64,000 bases of DNA from CAXNKH01 sp049296795 (GCA_049296795.1 JBAQTC010000009.1:1-64000), one strand, 5' to 3'. Shown: positions 16,933-25,444, counted from the first letter of the stretch. Numbers and translations are program-made. Notes: a model not told the origin generated them from the letters alone.

Positions 16933-18690
16933 TCAGAAAGGCAGACTTACCGACAACCACCATCGGCCTTTCACGAGAGAACCGTCCTGATCCTGGCCCG
17001 TATTGGTGGGATTGGGGTTATGGCCAATTCGATGTGCCCAGGTCGCTTTCAGGGTCGCGCCGTTGGCTGACGACCAGGCCAAGGTGCCGCCCACACCCCG
17101 GAGAATGAAATCGTTCAGTGTGGGAGCACCGGAAAAATCGTTATTGCGATTTACGGCAATCTTTCCGACATCGTAAAAACCAGTGAAGCTGAGGCCTTGC
17201 GGCAGGCGCCAGCGCAGCTCGAAATTAAAGAGCTGGGCTAGCGCGCCGCCGCCTTCGCCCGATGGGTACGCACGCACCGCGCTCGAGCCACCAAGAGTAA
17301 ATTTTTCAGAAGAGTCGAGATTTTTGCTGGCGTACTGACCGGAAAGCGATGCAAAGAATGCAAGCTCTGCGCTGATCACCTGTTGGCGGCTTAGGGCATA
17401 GCGCAACTTCGTGAAGCTGCCGGCAGTCTGCGTGGTGATAGCGTCGGCGGACTGGTTCGGTGAGCCGTCGAGATTGATGTCGCCCTTAGCCAGTGAGAGG
17501 CTGGCGGTGTTTGTCCCGCCGCCACCGAGGTTGTCAAACAGGTTACCGTTGAGCAACAGCGCCAGGGTATCGGCCTGGTAGCGTGTCGTGACAGTGCCGT
17601 TCGCCAGGTTGTTAAACGTCTTGCGGTCGTAGTTAGCAGTGAAGTAGAGGTTGTCAAGCCGCGTACGGACCAGGGGGTAGGTCGCCTCCAGCCCGAACGA
17701 ATCGGAACTGCCCCTGCTGTTAAGCGCCAACATCTCGGGGGCTACAAGCATGTAGTCGAGGTGCGATTTGTTGGCGCCAATGCGCCAGCCGCGGTTACCG
17801 ATCGGGGCAGTGGCGCCGATCCGCAGATAATCGCTACCGTCTGTGTGGCTCCGGTTGATGTTTATTTGTTCGCCCAACCCAAGCGCACTGGCTAGACCAA
17901 CATTCACAGCGAGGCGCTGCGGACCAGTGCCGCGGGATCCGGTGTTGTCAACCGTAGCATCACCGGTGAACAGGGACTTATCGACAACCGTGATGGCCAG
18001 ATCTGACTCGCCTTTGTGCTCGCCCTGGCGCAGGCTGCCTGTGACAGTAATTCCCGGTAGATCGCCCGCAATCAGTAGCGCACGATCGATGGCATCGGCA
18101 TTAAGTAGTGTGTCGGTCTGCTGTTGTGCTTCGACTATATCGATAATCTGCTCGAGCTTGATGCGCGAGGACTTCTCGCCTTCGGGCTTGACGCCGCCGA
18201 AGATGGCTTCGACGATTTGGATGATAACGACACCGTCCTTGATGTCTTGGTCCGGTAAAAGGGCCCGCACGACCCAGCCGGCCTTTCGATAGACGCCGGC
18301 AATGGCGGCGGCGGCTTCTTGCAAGTCTGTGAATTTGAGTGGGCGATTGAGATACGTCGCCACCGCTGCCGCAAGTTGGTCAGCGCTGAACAATGTATTG
18401 CCGGTGAATCGAAAGGCTGTAACGACTATGGCCTCATCGCTCAGCGGCTTCATAACGACTGGCTCAGCAGGACGTTCAGGGGCGACCCTGCCCGGAAGAA
18501 TTGGCAGGCGATCACGCTCGATTTGTTGGCGCAACGACCCTGCGTCAGGCAAGGACTGCGCCTGCGCGACAGAGGAAAAAACAAAGGAGGTCGCCATGAC
18601 ACTCAGCCCAAGGCCAAATCGAACGCCCGGCTGTGTTAAACGCGTTGGCAGCGCGACTGCACGGGCAAGATCGTTTCTTCGGCCTCGCAT
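16933..18690 (-). CDS. TpsB outer-membrane transporter (ShlB/FhaC/HecB family)
   Basis: A 585-residue beta-barrel of the two-partner secretion family that exports the TpsA encoded downstream. A long signal peptide ends near VAQAQS (about 45). Next come a proline-rich linker, a POTRA domain (AFRFTGNTLFSADQL, about 91-105), a second POTRA region (KSLFTGDATVDNTGSRGTG marks the barrel start) and the 16-strand barrel, ending in aromatic Phe (WLSVSLPF) as outer-membrane proteins do. RAYPSGEGGG (about 475) is the conserved barrel/L6 region, although the canonical VRGY reads VRAY. A downstream ATG at 18597 would shorten the signal peptide. Transcribed first, with tpsA 19 bases behind; the TetR gene lies upstream on the same strand. 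Confidence 0.93.
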   Translation of the reverse strand: MRGRRNDLARAVALPTRLTQPGVRFGLGLSVMATSFVFSSVAQAQSLPDAGSLRQQIERDRLPILPGRVAPERPAEPVVMKPLSDEAIVVTAFRFTGNTLFSADQLAAAVATYLNRPLKFTDLQEAAAAIAGVYRKAGWVVRALLPDQDIKDGVVIIQIVEAIFGGVKPEGEKSSRIKLEQIIDIVEAQQQTDTLLNADAIDRALLIAGDLPGITVTGSLRQGEHKGESDLAITVVDKSLFTGDATVDNTGSRGTGPQRLAVNVGLASALGLGEQININRSHTDGSDYLRIGATAPIGNRGWRIGANKSHLDYMLVAPEMLALNSRGSSDSFGLEATYPLVRTRLDNLYFTANYDRKTFNNLANGTVTTRYQADTLALLLNGNLFDNLGGGGTNTASLSLAKGDINLDGSPNQSADAITTQTAGSFTKLRYALSRQQVISAELAFFASLSGQYASKNLDSSEKFTLGGSSAVRAYPSGEGGGALAQLFNFELRWRLPQGLSFTGFYDVGKIAVNRNNDFSGAPTLNDFILRGVGGTLAWSSANGATLKATWAHRIGHNPNPTNTGQDQDGSLVKGRWWLSVSLPF

Positions 18691-18840
18691 TTCTCAGGGT
18701 TTGAGGTAGTTTGGGCAAGACTTCCAGTCGTTGACGGTGAAGCGCCGAATTAACTGCTTTGAATTCCACTGACGTATGCATTGATCTGCCATGATTTCGC
18801 CTCCAACTTTTAAGTTAGAGGGGAAACATAAGACTAATCT

Positions 18841-18853
18841 TTGATCAGATCAA
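18841..18853. promoter_or_regulatory. Candidate operator palindrome upstream of tpsB
   Basis: TTGATC-A-GATCAA is a perfect 6+1+6 inverted repeat in the 188-base gap between the TetR gene and tpsB. The half-site TTGATCTG occurs again at 18781-18788. The position before the tps genes and next to a TetR regulator suggests an operator. No binding evidence. Confidence 0.35.
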
Positions 18854-18878
18854 TCGCCCAAAAAGAGCGCCAAGAAAT

Positions 18879-19469
18879 TTATTGAATTGCCCAAGCTGAC
18901 CGGTGCGAGCTCATATAGGCTTTCGGCTCGGTGGGTCCGAACATGAGTATTTGAATGATGTAGCCCGGAATAAAAACAGCAAACAACCCGGTTGCTACGC
19001 GATTGGCACTCACTCCTGTATTGTGGCTTTTTTCTATGTAGAAGGTGCTTAATCGAATGAGTGACGCCATGATTGCATCAAACTCTTGTTTCAATGCCGA
19101 CATAATTTCTTTATCAAGCATGGCGGAAGACCAAACATGCAAGCTCATAGCACGCCCCGGCCCGAGCGTGATTTGCTTCACCAACTCCAGTAGCATCTCA
19201 ATGACTATTTCATAGTCATGCTCAGCCGATAATTTCACAATTTCATCAACCCGACCACGGAAAACACCCAAATTTTGATGAATGATTTCGATCAAAATTT
19301 CCTTTTTATTTTTGAAATAAACGAAGAATGCCCCATTGGATACACCAGCTTTTCTAATGATCTCCTTGATAGAGGATTCAGCGTACCCGGTTTCAGAAAA
19401 CACCATCCGGGCTGCATTTATAACGTGTTGGCGTTTTTCTCTGAAAACAGTTGTACTTAACTTTGGCAT
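18879..19469 (-). CDS. TetR-family transcriptional regulator
   Basis: A 196-residue regulator with an N-terminal TetR helix-turn-helix (AARMVFSETGYAESSIKEI, then IIRKAGVSNGAFFVYFKNKKE, about 15-60) and a less conserved ligand-binding C-domain. The preferred start is the ATG at 19469, because AAGGA lies seven bases upstream; a frame extension to 19484 exists. The gene is more AT-rich than its neighbours, with AAA/AAT/ATT codons unusual for this genome, which suggests transfer. It is on the same strand immediately upstream of tpsB, so control of tpsBA is the simplest hypothesis; palindromes lie both upstream of it and before tpsB. Confidence 0.9.
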   Translation of the reverse strand: MPKLSTTVFREKRQHVINAARMVFSETGYAESSIKEIIRKAGVSNGAFFVYFKNKKEILIEIIHQNLGVFRGRVDEIVKLSAEHDYEIVIEMLLELVKQITLGPGRAMSLHVWSSAMLDKEIMSALKQEFDAIMASLIRLSTFYIEKSHNTGVSANRVATGLFAVFIPGYIIQILMFGPTEPKAYMSSHRSAWAIQ

Positions 19470-19486
19470 GAGAATCCTTATCAAAT

Positions 19487-19500
19487 TAAATATCTATTTA
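19487..19500. promoter_or_regulatory. Candidate autoregulatory operator of the TetR gene
   Basis: TAAATA-TC-TATTTA is a perfect inverted repeat 17 bases upstream of the TetR start codon, in a very AT-rich stretch that could also contain the promoter. TetR regulators often bind such sites in their own leader. Assignment is by position only. Confidence 0.3.
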
Positions 19501-19723
19501 AAACTCTTTTTTATTGCAGCTCAGATGACGGAAGTTACCGACGCACAAAAATAGCCAGATCGAAGTGTTGTTGCCGCATCGATGGCGGCCAACAAATCCA
19601 TAGCGGCGACTTCGTACCATCACGGTAGCCGTACCGTCAATCTATGTTGCCCACCCGCTTACCGATAACTTGGCTGGTCTTGCACTAGATGCATCACACG
19701 CATCCGTACCTGCACTCAATAAA

Positions 19724-19739
19724 TGAGGGCTAGCCCTCA
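19724..19739 (-). terminator. Palindrome just after the secreted-protein gene, possible terminator
   Basis: TGAGGGCTAGCCCTCA is a perfect 16-base palindrome 13 bases beyond the stop of the minus-strand gene ending at 19753. On that strand it is followed by TTTATTG, a weak U-rich tract. It may terminate that transcript before the TetR gene; the short loop makes this uncertain. Confidence 0.4.
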
Positions 19740-19752
19740 GGCTATAAAGCTA

Positions 19753-20742
19753 TCAGGTAGCCTTGCCCAAATTCAGCACAGCATCGGCCACTTTGCCAGT
19801 GTCACGCTCTAAGGCCAAGATATCTCCGCCAACGCGAACAAAGGTATAGCCAGGGTCAAAGTTGAGTTTCTCAACCAACTTGGGTTCGACAGGAAAGGTT
19901 GTGGTTCCTCGCGGCAGTTTTTCACCAAACTTCCATGCTGCATTGAAGCCCACTTGACAGGCGTCATTTCGCCAGTTCATGCCCTCCGGACACTTACCTG
20001 GCGACAGTGTCTCCATGAAAAATGAGCGCACAAACTGTCGCCTGATTTTCCCAAAATAATTAAGAACAGGCGTACCAAGCTCGGGCGGAAATACAAACAT
20101 AGGTTCAGTTGGCAAGGGCAACTTGCGAGACATGTCTTCTTCAGGTGGCTTGACGCCGCCCATGTTGATGTTGATATTGGGCGTGCCAGTTGCACCTGGC
20201 GCTGCGCCAGCACTGGGTGTACCCGCTACCACCACCACGGTAGGTGCTGTCATACCGGCCCCCGCCACACCCACCGTACCCGCAGGTGATGGGCCAGACT
20301 CAGTGGTTTTGGCGGGTGCCGCATTTTCACGTCCCTTGCTAGGACCTTGAACCTCAGGTCGGTAATAGCGGCTCACTGCAACATGGTCACTGCCCAGTTT
20401 TTTTTCAATGATGCCGTCAATCACAGCGCCCAATGCCACACTGTCAGACGTTCCCAACAAATAAGCCTTGCTGGAAACAAGAATGGACATTTGCATCAGT
20501 GAGCAAAACCCGCCGTTTTTCTTCAACCAATCAATCGCTTTATTTTGACGCTCTTGGGGGTCATGATGGGTCAAAGCTAGAAGCCTAAACTCTGTAATTA
20601 CACAAGCGCCTGCGGGTTCCTCGGCAACGGCGGGCGCACCCCTTGCTCTGGTCTGAGCTTGAGCGGAGGCAAGCATCAGCAAAGCGAAGGCGCATCCTAG
20701 CCACAACTGATTGAGATTGGGTTTCAAGTGCTCAACTTTCAT
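19753..20742 (-). CDS. Secreted protein of unknown function
   Basis: Not recognised. From the ATG at 20742 the product is 329 residues with a clear signal peptide (WLGCAFALLMLASAQAQ, cleavage near AQAQ|T). A mature N-domain has two Cys (ACVITEF, GGFCSLM). A low-complexity Ala/Gly/Pro/Val linker (about 135-185, with NININMGG) leads to a C-domain with two more Cys (GKCPEGMNW, DACQVGF), ending FVRVGGDILALERDTGKVADAV. The ending vaguely recalls RcnB-like periplasmic proteins but is not enough to assign one. Four Cys in an exported protein suggest two disulfides. The frame is open to 20853, but the extra 37 residues would hide the signal peptide. It lies between the TetR/tps genes and tRNA-Arg. 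Confidence 0.7.
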   Translation of the reverse strand: MKVEHLKPNLNQLWLGCAFALLMLASAQAQTRARGAPAVAEEPAGACVITEFRLLALTHHDPQERQNKAIDWLKKNGGFCSLMQMSILVSSKAYLLGTSDSVALGAVIDGIIEKKLGSDHVAVSRYYRPEVQGPSKGRENAAPAKTTESGPSPAGTVGVAGAGMTAPTVVVVAGTPSAGAAPGATGTPNININMGGVKPPEEDMSRKLPLPTEPMFVFPPELGTPVLNYFGKIRRQFVRSFFMETLSPGKCPEGMNWRNDACQVGFNAAWKFGEKLPRGTTTFPVEPKLVEKLNFDPGYTFVRVGGDILALERDTGKVADAVLNLGKAT

Positions 20743-20906
20743 TGCGAACGAATAGGGCCTCAACATTTGGCCACAAAGTCTAATCGACAGCTGGCAGATT
20801 AACTTGAGTGAGGGTACGCGCCCGCGCGCGAAGCGTTCAGCGTTGTTGGTCATTTGCGGCCACCAGCATTTCCCGCAAAGCCACGCCGCTGCTGGCTTGT
20901 GAGCGT

Positions 20907-20963
20907 TTTCAGGGGTTGCGTTTTGTTGATACTGCCGTCAAACCCCTCGCGCAACCCCTGAAA
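20907..20963. repeat. Inverted repeat near tRNA-Arg
   Basis: TTTCAGGGGTTGCG (20907-20920) is exactly reverse-complemented at 20950-20963, leaving a 29-base loop that contains ACCCCT-like sub-repeats. It sits in the 230-base gene-poor gap between the secreted-protein gene and the 3' end of tRNA-Arg. A 69-codon minus-strand frame (20850-21059) spans it but looks non-coding. It may be a recombination or transcription-termination relic. Confidence 0.55.
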
Positions 20964-21083
20964 CCCCTCGGCTGTTGGCGAATGATGACGGTGCTTGGCG
21001 GCGTCGAAATCAGGGGGAAGCCAATGTTTACGAGGCTTTGCCGCAAATAAAAACGCCACCGCGAGGGATGGCGAAGTTACGTT

Positions 21084-21159
21084 TGGTGCGGCTGGCGGGG
21101 ATCGAACCCACGACCCTTGGCTTCGGAGGCCAATACTCTATCCACTGAGCTACAGCCGC
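21084..21159 (-). tRNA. tRNA-Arg(CCG)
   Basis: Read on the minus strand it begins GCGGCTGTAGCTCAGTGG and ends with a T-arm GGGTTCGATCCC and CAGCCGC-A-CCA, with the CCA encoded. The seven-base acceptor stem pairs fully. The anticodon stem TTGGC/GCCAA encloses the loop CTCCGAA, giving anticodon CCG, which reads CGG arginine codons. Total length with CCA is 76. Its 3' end faces the accessory region at lower coordinates, the usual orientation for integration at a tRNA, although no duplicated 3' end was seen. Confidence 0.96.
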
Positions 21160-21216
21160 ATTTGCTGAAGCGCTGTATTTTCGCACAGCCGGGCTGCGCG
21201 CCTGGTCCAGCCAAGC

Positions 21217-22050
21217 TTATTTATTGCCGTGACAGTGTTTGTATTTCTTGCCGCTGCCACAAAAACACAGTTCGTTGCGCCCGGGCGTTGGCTCTTTGTG
21301 CACGGTTTCAACCCGCGGACCTAGGTTCTGCCACAGCTCATACAAGTCGTACACCGCCCAGACCGCATCGCCAAACGCATTCAGGCGTGCCAGGCTGACG
21401 GTAGGTGGGCCGTCTTCGCTGAACACTGAAATCTCGGGTTTGCCCGTGTCGTCTTCAGTCACGGCGACGATGGCATCGAGCGCGGAGTTCAACCAGATGG
21501 TCGCATCTTTATCGCGTGGCGCGGCCCACTCCTGTGGCCAGCTTTCGACAGCGAACATGAAACCCAGGGCCCAGACCTGGGCAAACGAAGGCAGCTCCTC
21601 GCCCGCCAGATCGGCCCGCTCCTGGGGCGGTAGCGCAGCGACTGCACCTCGCACATCCATCACCTCGGGCTGGTAGGCCGCTTCTTCATCCAGCGATTTA
21701 ACCTCCGCGCCAAGGGACTGGACAACCTCATTCCAGCGCCGCAACCACAAATCCATGAAGCGTTGGCTTTGCTGGGCACTGGCAAAGGAGCCCGCATCCT
21801 GGGTATCAACCGCCCCGTCTTCGCCGATGTCCAGCAGAACTGGCAGATATTCGCTAGGCGCTATCGGCCGACGACTGCAAATCAGGGCAGCCATGAAACC
21901 TTCGCAGAACTCCCACTGCGGTGTTTCCTCATAACGGCTGCGCAAATCATCCAGAATTTCGTCCAGTTCATCGAACTCTTGGGGCTCCAGAGGCGCAGCG
22001 CTCAGACCCGGGCGGGCTAGTTGGGATGATTTGGTCGGTGTTTTTTTCAT
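21217..22050 (-). CDS. UPF0149 family protein with C-terminal SEC-C motif
   Basis: A 277-residue protein with an N-terminal UPF0149 (YecA/YgfB-like) helical domain (FDELDEILDDL, EFCEGFMAALICSRRPI) and a C-terminal zinc-binding SEC-C motif, GRNELCFCGSGKKYKHC, whose Cys-X-Cys...Cys-His pattern is intact. SEC-C motifs occur on SecA and on many nucleic-acid or ribosome-associated proteins; the molecular role of UPF0149 proteins is not settled. Its ATG overlaps the PIN-domain stop by four bases (ATGA), so the two are translated together. tRNA-Arg lies 58 bases beyond its stop on the same strand. Confidence 0.88.
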   Translation of the reverse strand: MKKTPTKSSQLARPGLSAAPLEPQEFDELDEILDDLRSRYEETPQWEFCEGFMAALICSRRPIAPSEYLPVLLDIGEDGAVDTQDAGSFASAQQSQRFMDLWLRRWNEVVQSLGAEVKSLDEEAAYQPEVMDVRGAVAALPPQERADLAGEELPSFAQVWALGFMFAVESWPQEWAAPRDKDATIWLNSALDAIVAVTEDDTGKPEISVFSEDGPPTVSLARLNAFGDAVWAVYDLYELWQNLGPRVETVHKEPTPGRNELCFCGSGKKYKHCHGNK

Positions 22051-22496
22051 GGTGAAGCTTCAAATAAAGGCGGCAGCATCGATTGTGCAACGACTCCTAG
22101 ATCAAGCAAACGCTTCTTCAAAGCCAACACGGCTTGGTCCTTGCTCAACAACAGGGCTTGATGGGCTACCGCCAAATCAACAAAAATCTGATCGTCCGGA
22201 TCAGTGCAACGCACCCTAGCCGAAGCCGCAGCAGCTACAAGCTGAGATTTCTGGTCGAACTCAGCCAGCACCTGCTGGGCGCTGAGTTGGCATTGCATCA
22301 AGCGCGGCGCCAAATTCGGATAACCCAACACCCGCTCTAGCTCATCTCTCATGGCACTGCTGGCAAGCCAACGCCGTTGACCCTGCGCCAACGCTTGTCG
22401 CAAGTGCGTGCAGCCAGCGTCCTTGAAAACCAACAAATCAAGAACGATGTTGGTGTCGATCACGACCGGGAAACCACCCTCAGAACCCAAGTTCAT
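22047..22496 (-). CDS. PIN-domain protein, putative toxin component (COG1569 type)
   Basis: A 149-residue PIN-fold nuclease candidate. Acidic residues of the metal site are present: Asp in VVIDTNIVLDLLVF (about 13), Glu in RDELERVL (about 51), and the Asp pair in TDPDDQIFVDLA (about 101-109). The family is annotated as the toxin half of toxin-antitoxin pairs, but no small antitoxin gene lies up- or downstream. Instead it is flanked by an RlmL-like methyltransferase (24 bases upstream) and a UPF0149 protein (four-base overlap). An RNA-processing role is therefore as plausible as toxicity. Confidence 0.85.
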   Translation of the reverse strand: MNLGSEGGFPVVIDTNIVLDLLVFKDAGCTHLRQALAQGQRRWLASSAMRDELERVLGYPNLAPRLMQCQLSAQQVLAEFDQKSQLVAAAASARVRCTDPDDQIFVDLAVAHQALLLSKDQAVLALKKRLLDLGVVAQSMLPPLFEASP

Positions 22497-22520
22497 GCAC
22501 CTCCTATGTCGCCACTCGCA

Positions 22521-23810
22521 TCACACGCCCACCGCTGGGTCTGCTCCCGGTTTTTTTCGGGCCGAGCCCTTGACCATGTCGAAGCGGAACATCCGGCACT
22601 CGATCGGCCCATTCCACATCGGCACCCGTCGCGATTCTTTCAAACGCATCCGACTCGGCAACTTGAGATCGGGCGTCAGAATCCAGGCCGTCCAATCGAC
22701 ATAGTTTTTCTTCCAGTGGGTGGCCAGCTGGCTGAAGAATTCAGCGCCATCTTCGGTCTGGGCTAGTTCGCGCGCGCCGAACCGGCCCAACGGCTCCTCC
22801 TCTTCATAGCCAGCGCTCGGGTTGCCAGTCAGCCCCGCCACTTTGATCCGTTCGCCATAAGGCGGGTTCAGCAGCATCAAGCCGGGTTTGTCACAAGGCG
22901 GCAAACGCTGCAATGCGTCGCCGCCACGAAACTCAATGACACCAGCGACACCGGCGCGCTGCGCATTACGCTGGGCAAAATCCACCATTCGGTGTGCCAC
23001 ATCACTGCCAAAAATCAGACCGGGACGCTGCACTTCGGCCTCCTTGGCCTGCTGCTTGATGGCTGACCAAACATGGGGCTGAAACGGCAACATCTTCTCA
23101 AATGCAAAACGACGCAACGATCCCGGGGCGATCCGGCAAGCGATCTGGGCCGCCTCAATCGCGATGGTGCCACTGCCGCAGCAAGGGTCGTACAGGGGCA
23201 AGCCTTGTTCGACCTGTTCGCCCCAGCCGCTGACGGCAATCATGGCCGCAGCCAGGGTTTCCTTCAGTGGTGCGTCGCCCTTGTCTTCGCGCCAGCCGCG
23301 CTTGAACAAGGGTTCGCCCGATGTATCGATATAGAGCGATAGGCTGTCGGTGGTGAGATGGGCGTAAATCCGGATATCGGGCCATTGGGTATTGACGTCG
23401 GGGCGCACCCCGTGCGCTTTGGCCCGAAAGCGGTCACACACGGCATCCTTGATTTTGAGCGCGGCAAAATTCAAGGAGTTGAGCGGGCTGTGCTGGGCCG
23501 TGACTTCCACTTTGATGGTCTGGCGCGGTGTGAACCAGACTTCCCACGCCACCTCGCTGGCCGCGCGGTACAAGTCCTGTTCATTGCGATACTCACTGCT
23601 GGACAGCTGCACCAGCACCCGCTGCGCCAGTCGGCTGTGCAGATTGAGCAACATGGCATCGCGCCAGGACGCGTCGAGCAGGACTCCGCCACGCCACAGC
23701 CGAATGTTGGGGCTGGCCGTGATGTCGTACACCTCGGCAGCCAATAGCTCTTCGACGCCAGCTGCACAGGGCAAAAATAATTGAAGTTGGTTCACTCTGT
23801 TTCCTTGCAA
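22521..23810 (-). CDS. RlmL-like THUMP-domain rRNA guanine-N2 methyltransferase
   Basis: A 429-residue class I SAM-dependent RNA methyltransferase. It has an N-terminal ferredoxin-like/THUMP part (QLFLPCAAGVEELLAAEV; VYDITASPNIRLWRGGV), then a Rossmann domain with SAM motif DPCCGSGTIAIEA and catalytic motif NPPYGERI, the N(D)PPY signature of base-N methylation. Relatives methylate G2445 of 23S rRNA. It corresponds to the RlmL half only; the RlmK domain of the enterobacterial RlmKL fusion is absent, as usual outside gammaproteobacteria. It lies downstream of rpoN on the same strand and ahead of the PIN gene. Confidence 0.9.
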   Translation of the reverse strand: MQGNRVNQLQLFLPCAAGVEELLAAEVYDITASPNIRLWRGGVLLDASWRDAMLLNLHSRLAQRVLVQLSSSEYRNEQDLYRAASEVAWEVWFTPRQTIKVEVTAQHSPLNSLNFAALKIKDAVCDRFRAKAHGVRPDVNTQWPDIRIYAHLTTDSLSLYIDTSGEPLFKRGWREDKGDAPLKETLAAAMIAVSGWGEQVEQGLPLYDPCCGSGTIAIEAAQIACRIAPGSLRRFAFEKMLPFQPHVWSAIKQQAKEAEVQRPGLIFGSDVAHRMVDFAQRNAQRAGVAGVIEFRGGDALQRLPPCDKPGLMLLNPPYGERIKVAGLTGNPSAGYEEEEPLGRFGARELAQTEDGAEFFSQLATHWKKNYVDWTAWILTPDLKLPSRMRLKESRRVPMWNGPIECRMFRFDMVKGSARKKPGADPAVGV

Positions 23811-23842
23811 GGCGGCTCCAACCGAGCCGACTGTTCAACGCA

Positions 23843-25444
23843 TTACAGCGCTTTTCTAAGATTGGCAGGGGCTATTTTCAAAGCCTCGCGGTATTTGGCC
23901 ACGGTCCGGCGGGCACATTCAATGCCTTGCTCTTTGAGCATCTCGGAGAGCTGGTTGTCACTCAGCGGCTTGTTGTTGCTCTCCGCACTGATGAATTGTT
24001 TGATCAAGGCGCGCACCGCGGTGCTCGATGCATTAGCGCCCGACTCGGTTGCCAGCGCTGAGCCAAAGAAATACTTGAGCTCAAACGTACCAAAAGGTGT
24101 GGCCATGTATTTGGCCGTGGTGACACGACTGATGGTGGACTCGTGCAGCCCCAATTCATCGGCAATTTCACGCAACACCAAAGGCCGCATGGCCAGCTCG
24201 CCGTGGCTTAAGAAACTCTTTTGCCGCTCCACAATGGCTTTGCTGACGCGCAATATCGTGTCAAACCGTTGCTGGATGTTTTTGATGAACCAGCGCGCTT
24301 CTTGCAAACGTTGCTGCAAAGCGGCAAAGTTAGCCGAGTCCTTGCCCCCGCCCTTGTGCTGCCGGAGCGCGTTGGCGTAAATGTCATGCACCCGCAAACG
24401 CGGCATCACATCGGCATTGAGCTGAACCCTGAACTTGGCCTGCGCCCCTACGCCCACTTGAATTACCAGTACATCGGGCACCACACTGTTGCTACTCACA
24501 TCCACAAACCGCCGACCCGGCTTGGGCTCCAGACGACCAATTAAACTGATGGCTTCGCGTACCGAGGCGTCGCTGCCGACACAAAGTTGCGCCAACCGCT
24601 TGATGTCACGGCGCGCTAGAAAAACCATCGGCTGCTGGCAAATGCGCAGCGCTACATCCAACACCATGGCTGCCTGCCCCTGCGCTAGTGGCTGCTCAGA
24701 AGCGACCTGCAGGGCACGCAGTTGCAAGCTCAGACACTCGCCCAAATCACGGGCGCCGACCCCTGTGGGCTCCAGACTTTGCAACAAACCCAGCGCCACT
24801 GTGAAGTGGTGCATCAATTCCTCGAGCTGCGATTCATCCCCCTGGGTCAAGCCCAAGGCCAAGGCTTCCAAACTGTCTTCCAGATAACCGTCGTCGTTGA
24901 GCGACTCGATCAAAAAATGCAGAGCGGCGCGGTCCAACTCGCCAAGCCGCAAGCCCAGCGCTTGACGCTTCAGGTAAGCGATCAACGACTCCTGGCTGCG
25001 CGCAAGTTCGCTGGCTTGTTGTACGTCATCCGACTCCGTCTGCGCGTTGCGCGCCGGGGCATCACCACCCCACTCACTGTCGTCGGGTGCCATTTCAGAC
25101 GAACCATCACCGTCCCAGCCCTGGTCTTGCAGATCCGCCCCCAAGTCGGCCACCTCATCGCTGGCGTTATCGGTGCTTGATTCTTTGCTGAAGTCGGTCA
25201 CGCTGGCGGTTACGAACCCCGCTTCATTGTCATCGAGCTGGGCCAGCGTGTCGGCCTGCACCCCTCCAAAATCTTCGCGCACGGCCTCTTCCTGGGCCAA
25301 TTCCAAGAAGGGGTTGTCGTCGAGCATTTGCTCGACTTCCTGCGCCATTTCCAACGTGGACAACTGGAGCAGACGGATCGACTGCTGCAACTGAGGCGTG
25401 AGCGCCAGATGCTGCGAAGTGCGAAGCGATAGACCTTGTTTCAT
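23843..25444 (-). CDS. rpoN: RNA polymerase sigma-54 factor
   Basis: Sigma-54, which directs RNA polymerase to -24/-12 promoters under enhancer-binding activators. The N-terminal activator region is visible (MKQGLSLRTSQHLALTPQLQ, LQLSTLEMAQEVEQ), then an acidic variable region rich in Asp/Ser/Glu (about 60-160), the core-binding domain, and the C-terminal DNA-binding part with the RpoN box ARRTVAKYREAL near the end. A frame extension adds five residues (ATG at 25459); family members start MKQGLSLR, so 25444 is chosen, giving 533 residues. It follows lptB by 36 bases in the conserved lptA-lptB-rpoN order. The hpf-ptsN genes that usually follow are about 36 kb away. Confidence 0.96.
   Translation of the reverse strand: MKQGLSLRTSQHLALTPQLQQSIRLLQLSTLEMAQEVEQMLDDNPFLELAQEEAVREDFGGVQADTLAQLDDNEAGFVTASVTDFSKESSTDNASDEVADLGADLQDQGWDGDGSSEMAPDDSEWGGDAPARNAQTESDDVQQASELARSQESLIAYLKRQALGLRLGELDRAALHFLIESLNDDGYLEDSLEALALGLTQGDESQLEELMHHFTVALGLLQSLEPTGVGARDLGECLSLQLRALQVASEQPLAQGQAAMVLDVALRICQQPMVFLARRDIKRLAQLCVGSDASVREAISLIGRLEPKPGRRFVDVSSNSVVPDVLVIQVGVGAQAKFRVQLNADVMPRLRVHDIYANALRQHKGGGKDSANFAALQQRLQEARWFIKNIQQRFDTILRVSKAIVERQKSFLSHGELAMRPLVLREIADELGLHESTISRVTTAKYMATPFGTFELKYFFGSALATESGANASSTAVRALIKQFISAESNNKPLSDNQLSEMLKEQGIECARRTVAKYREALKIAPANLRKAL

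Noticed and set aside
20850..21059. 69-codon minus-strand frame next to tRNA-Arg
   Set aside because: Crosses the inverted repeat, has no ribosome site and ends in low-complexity residues; left as non-coding.
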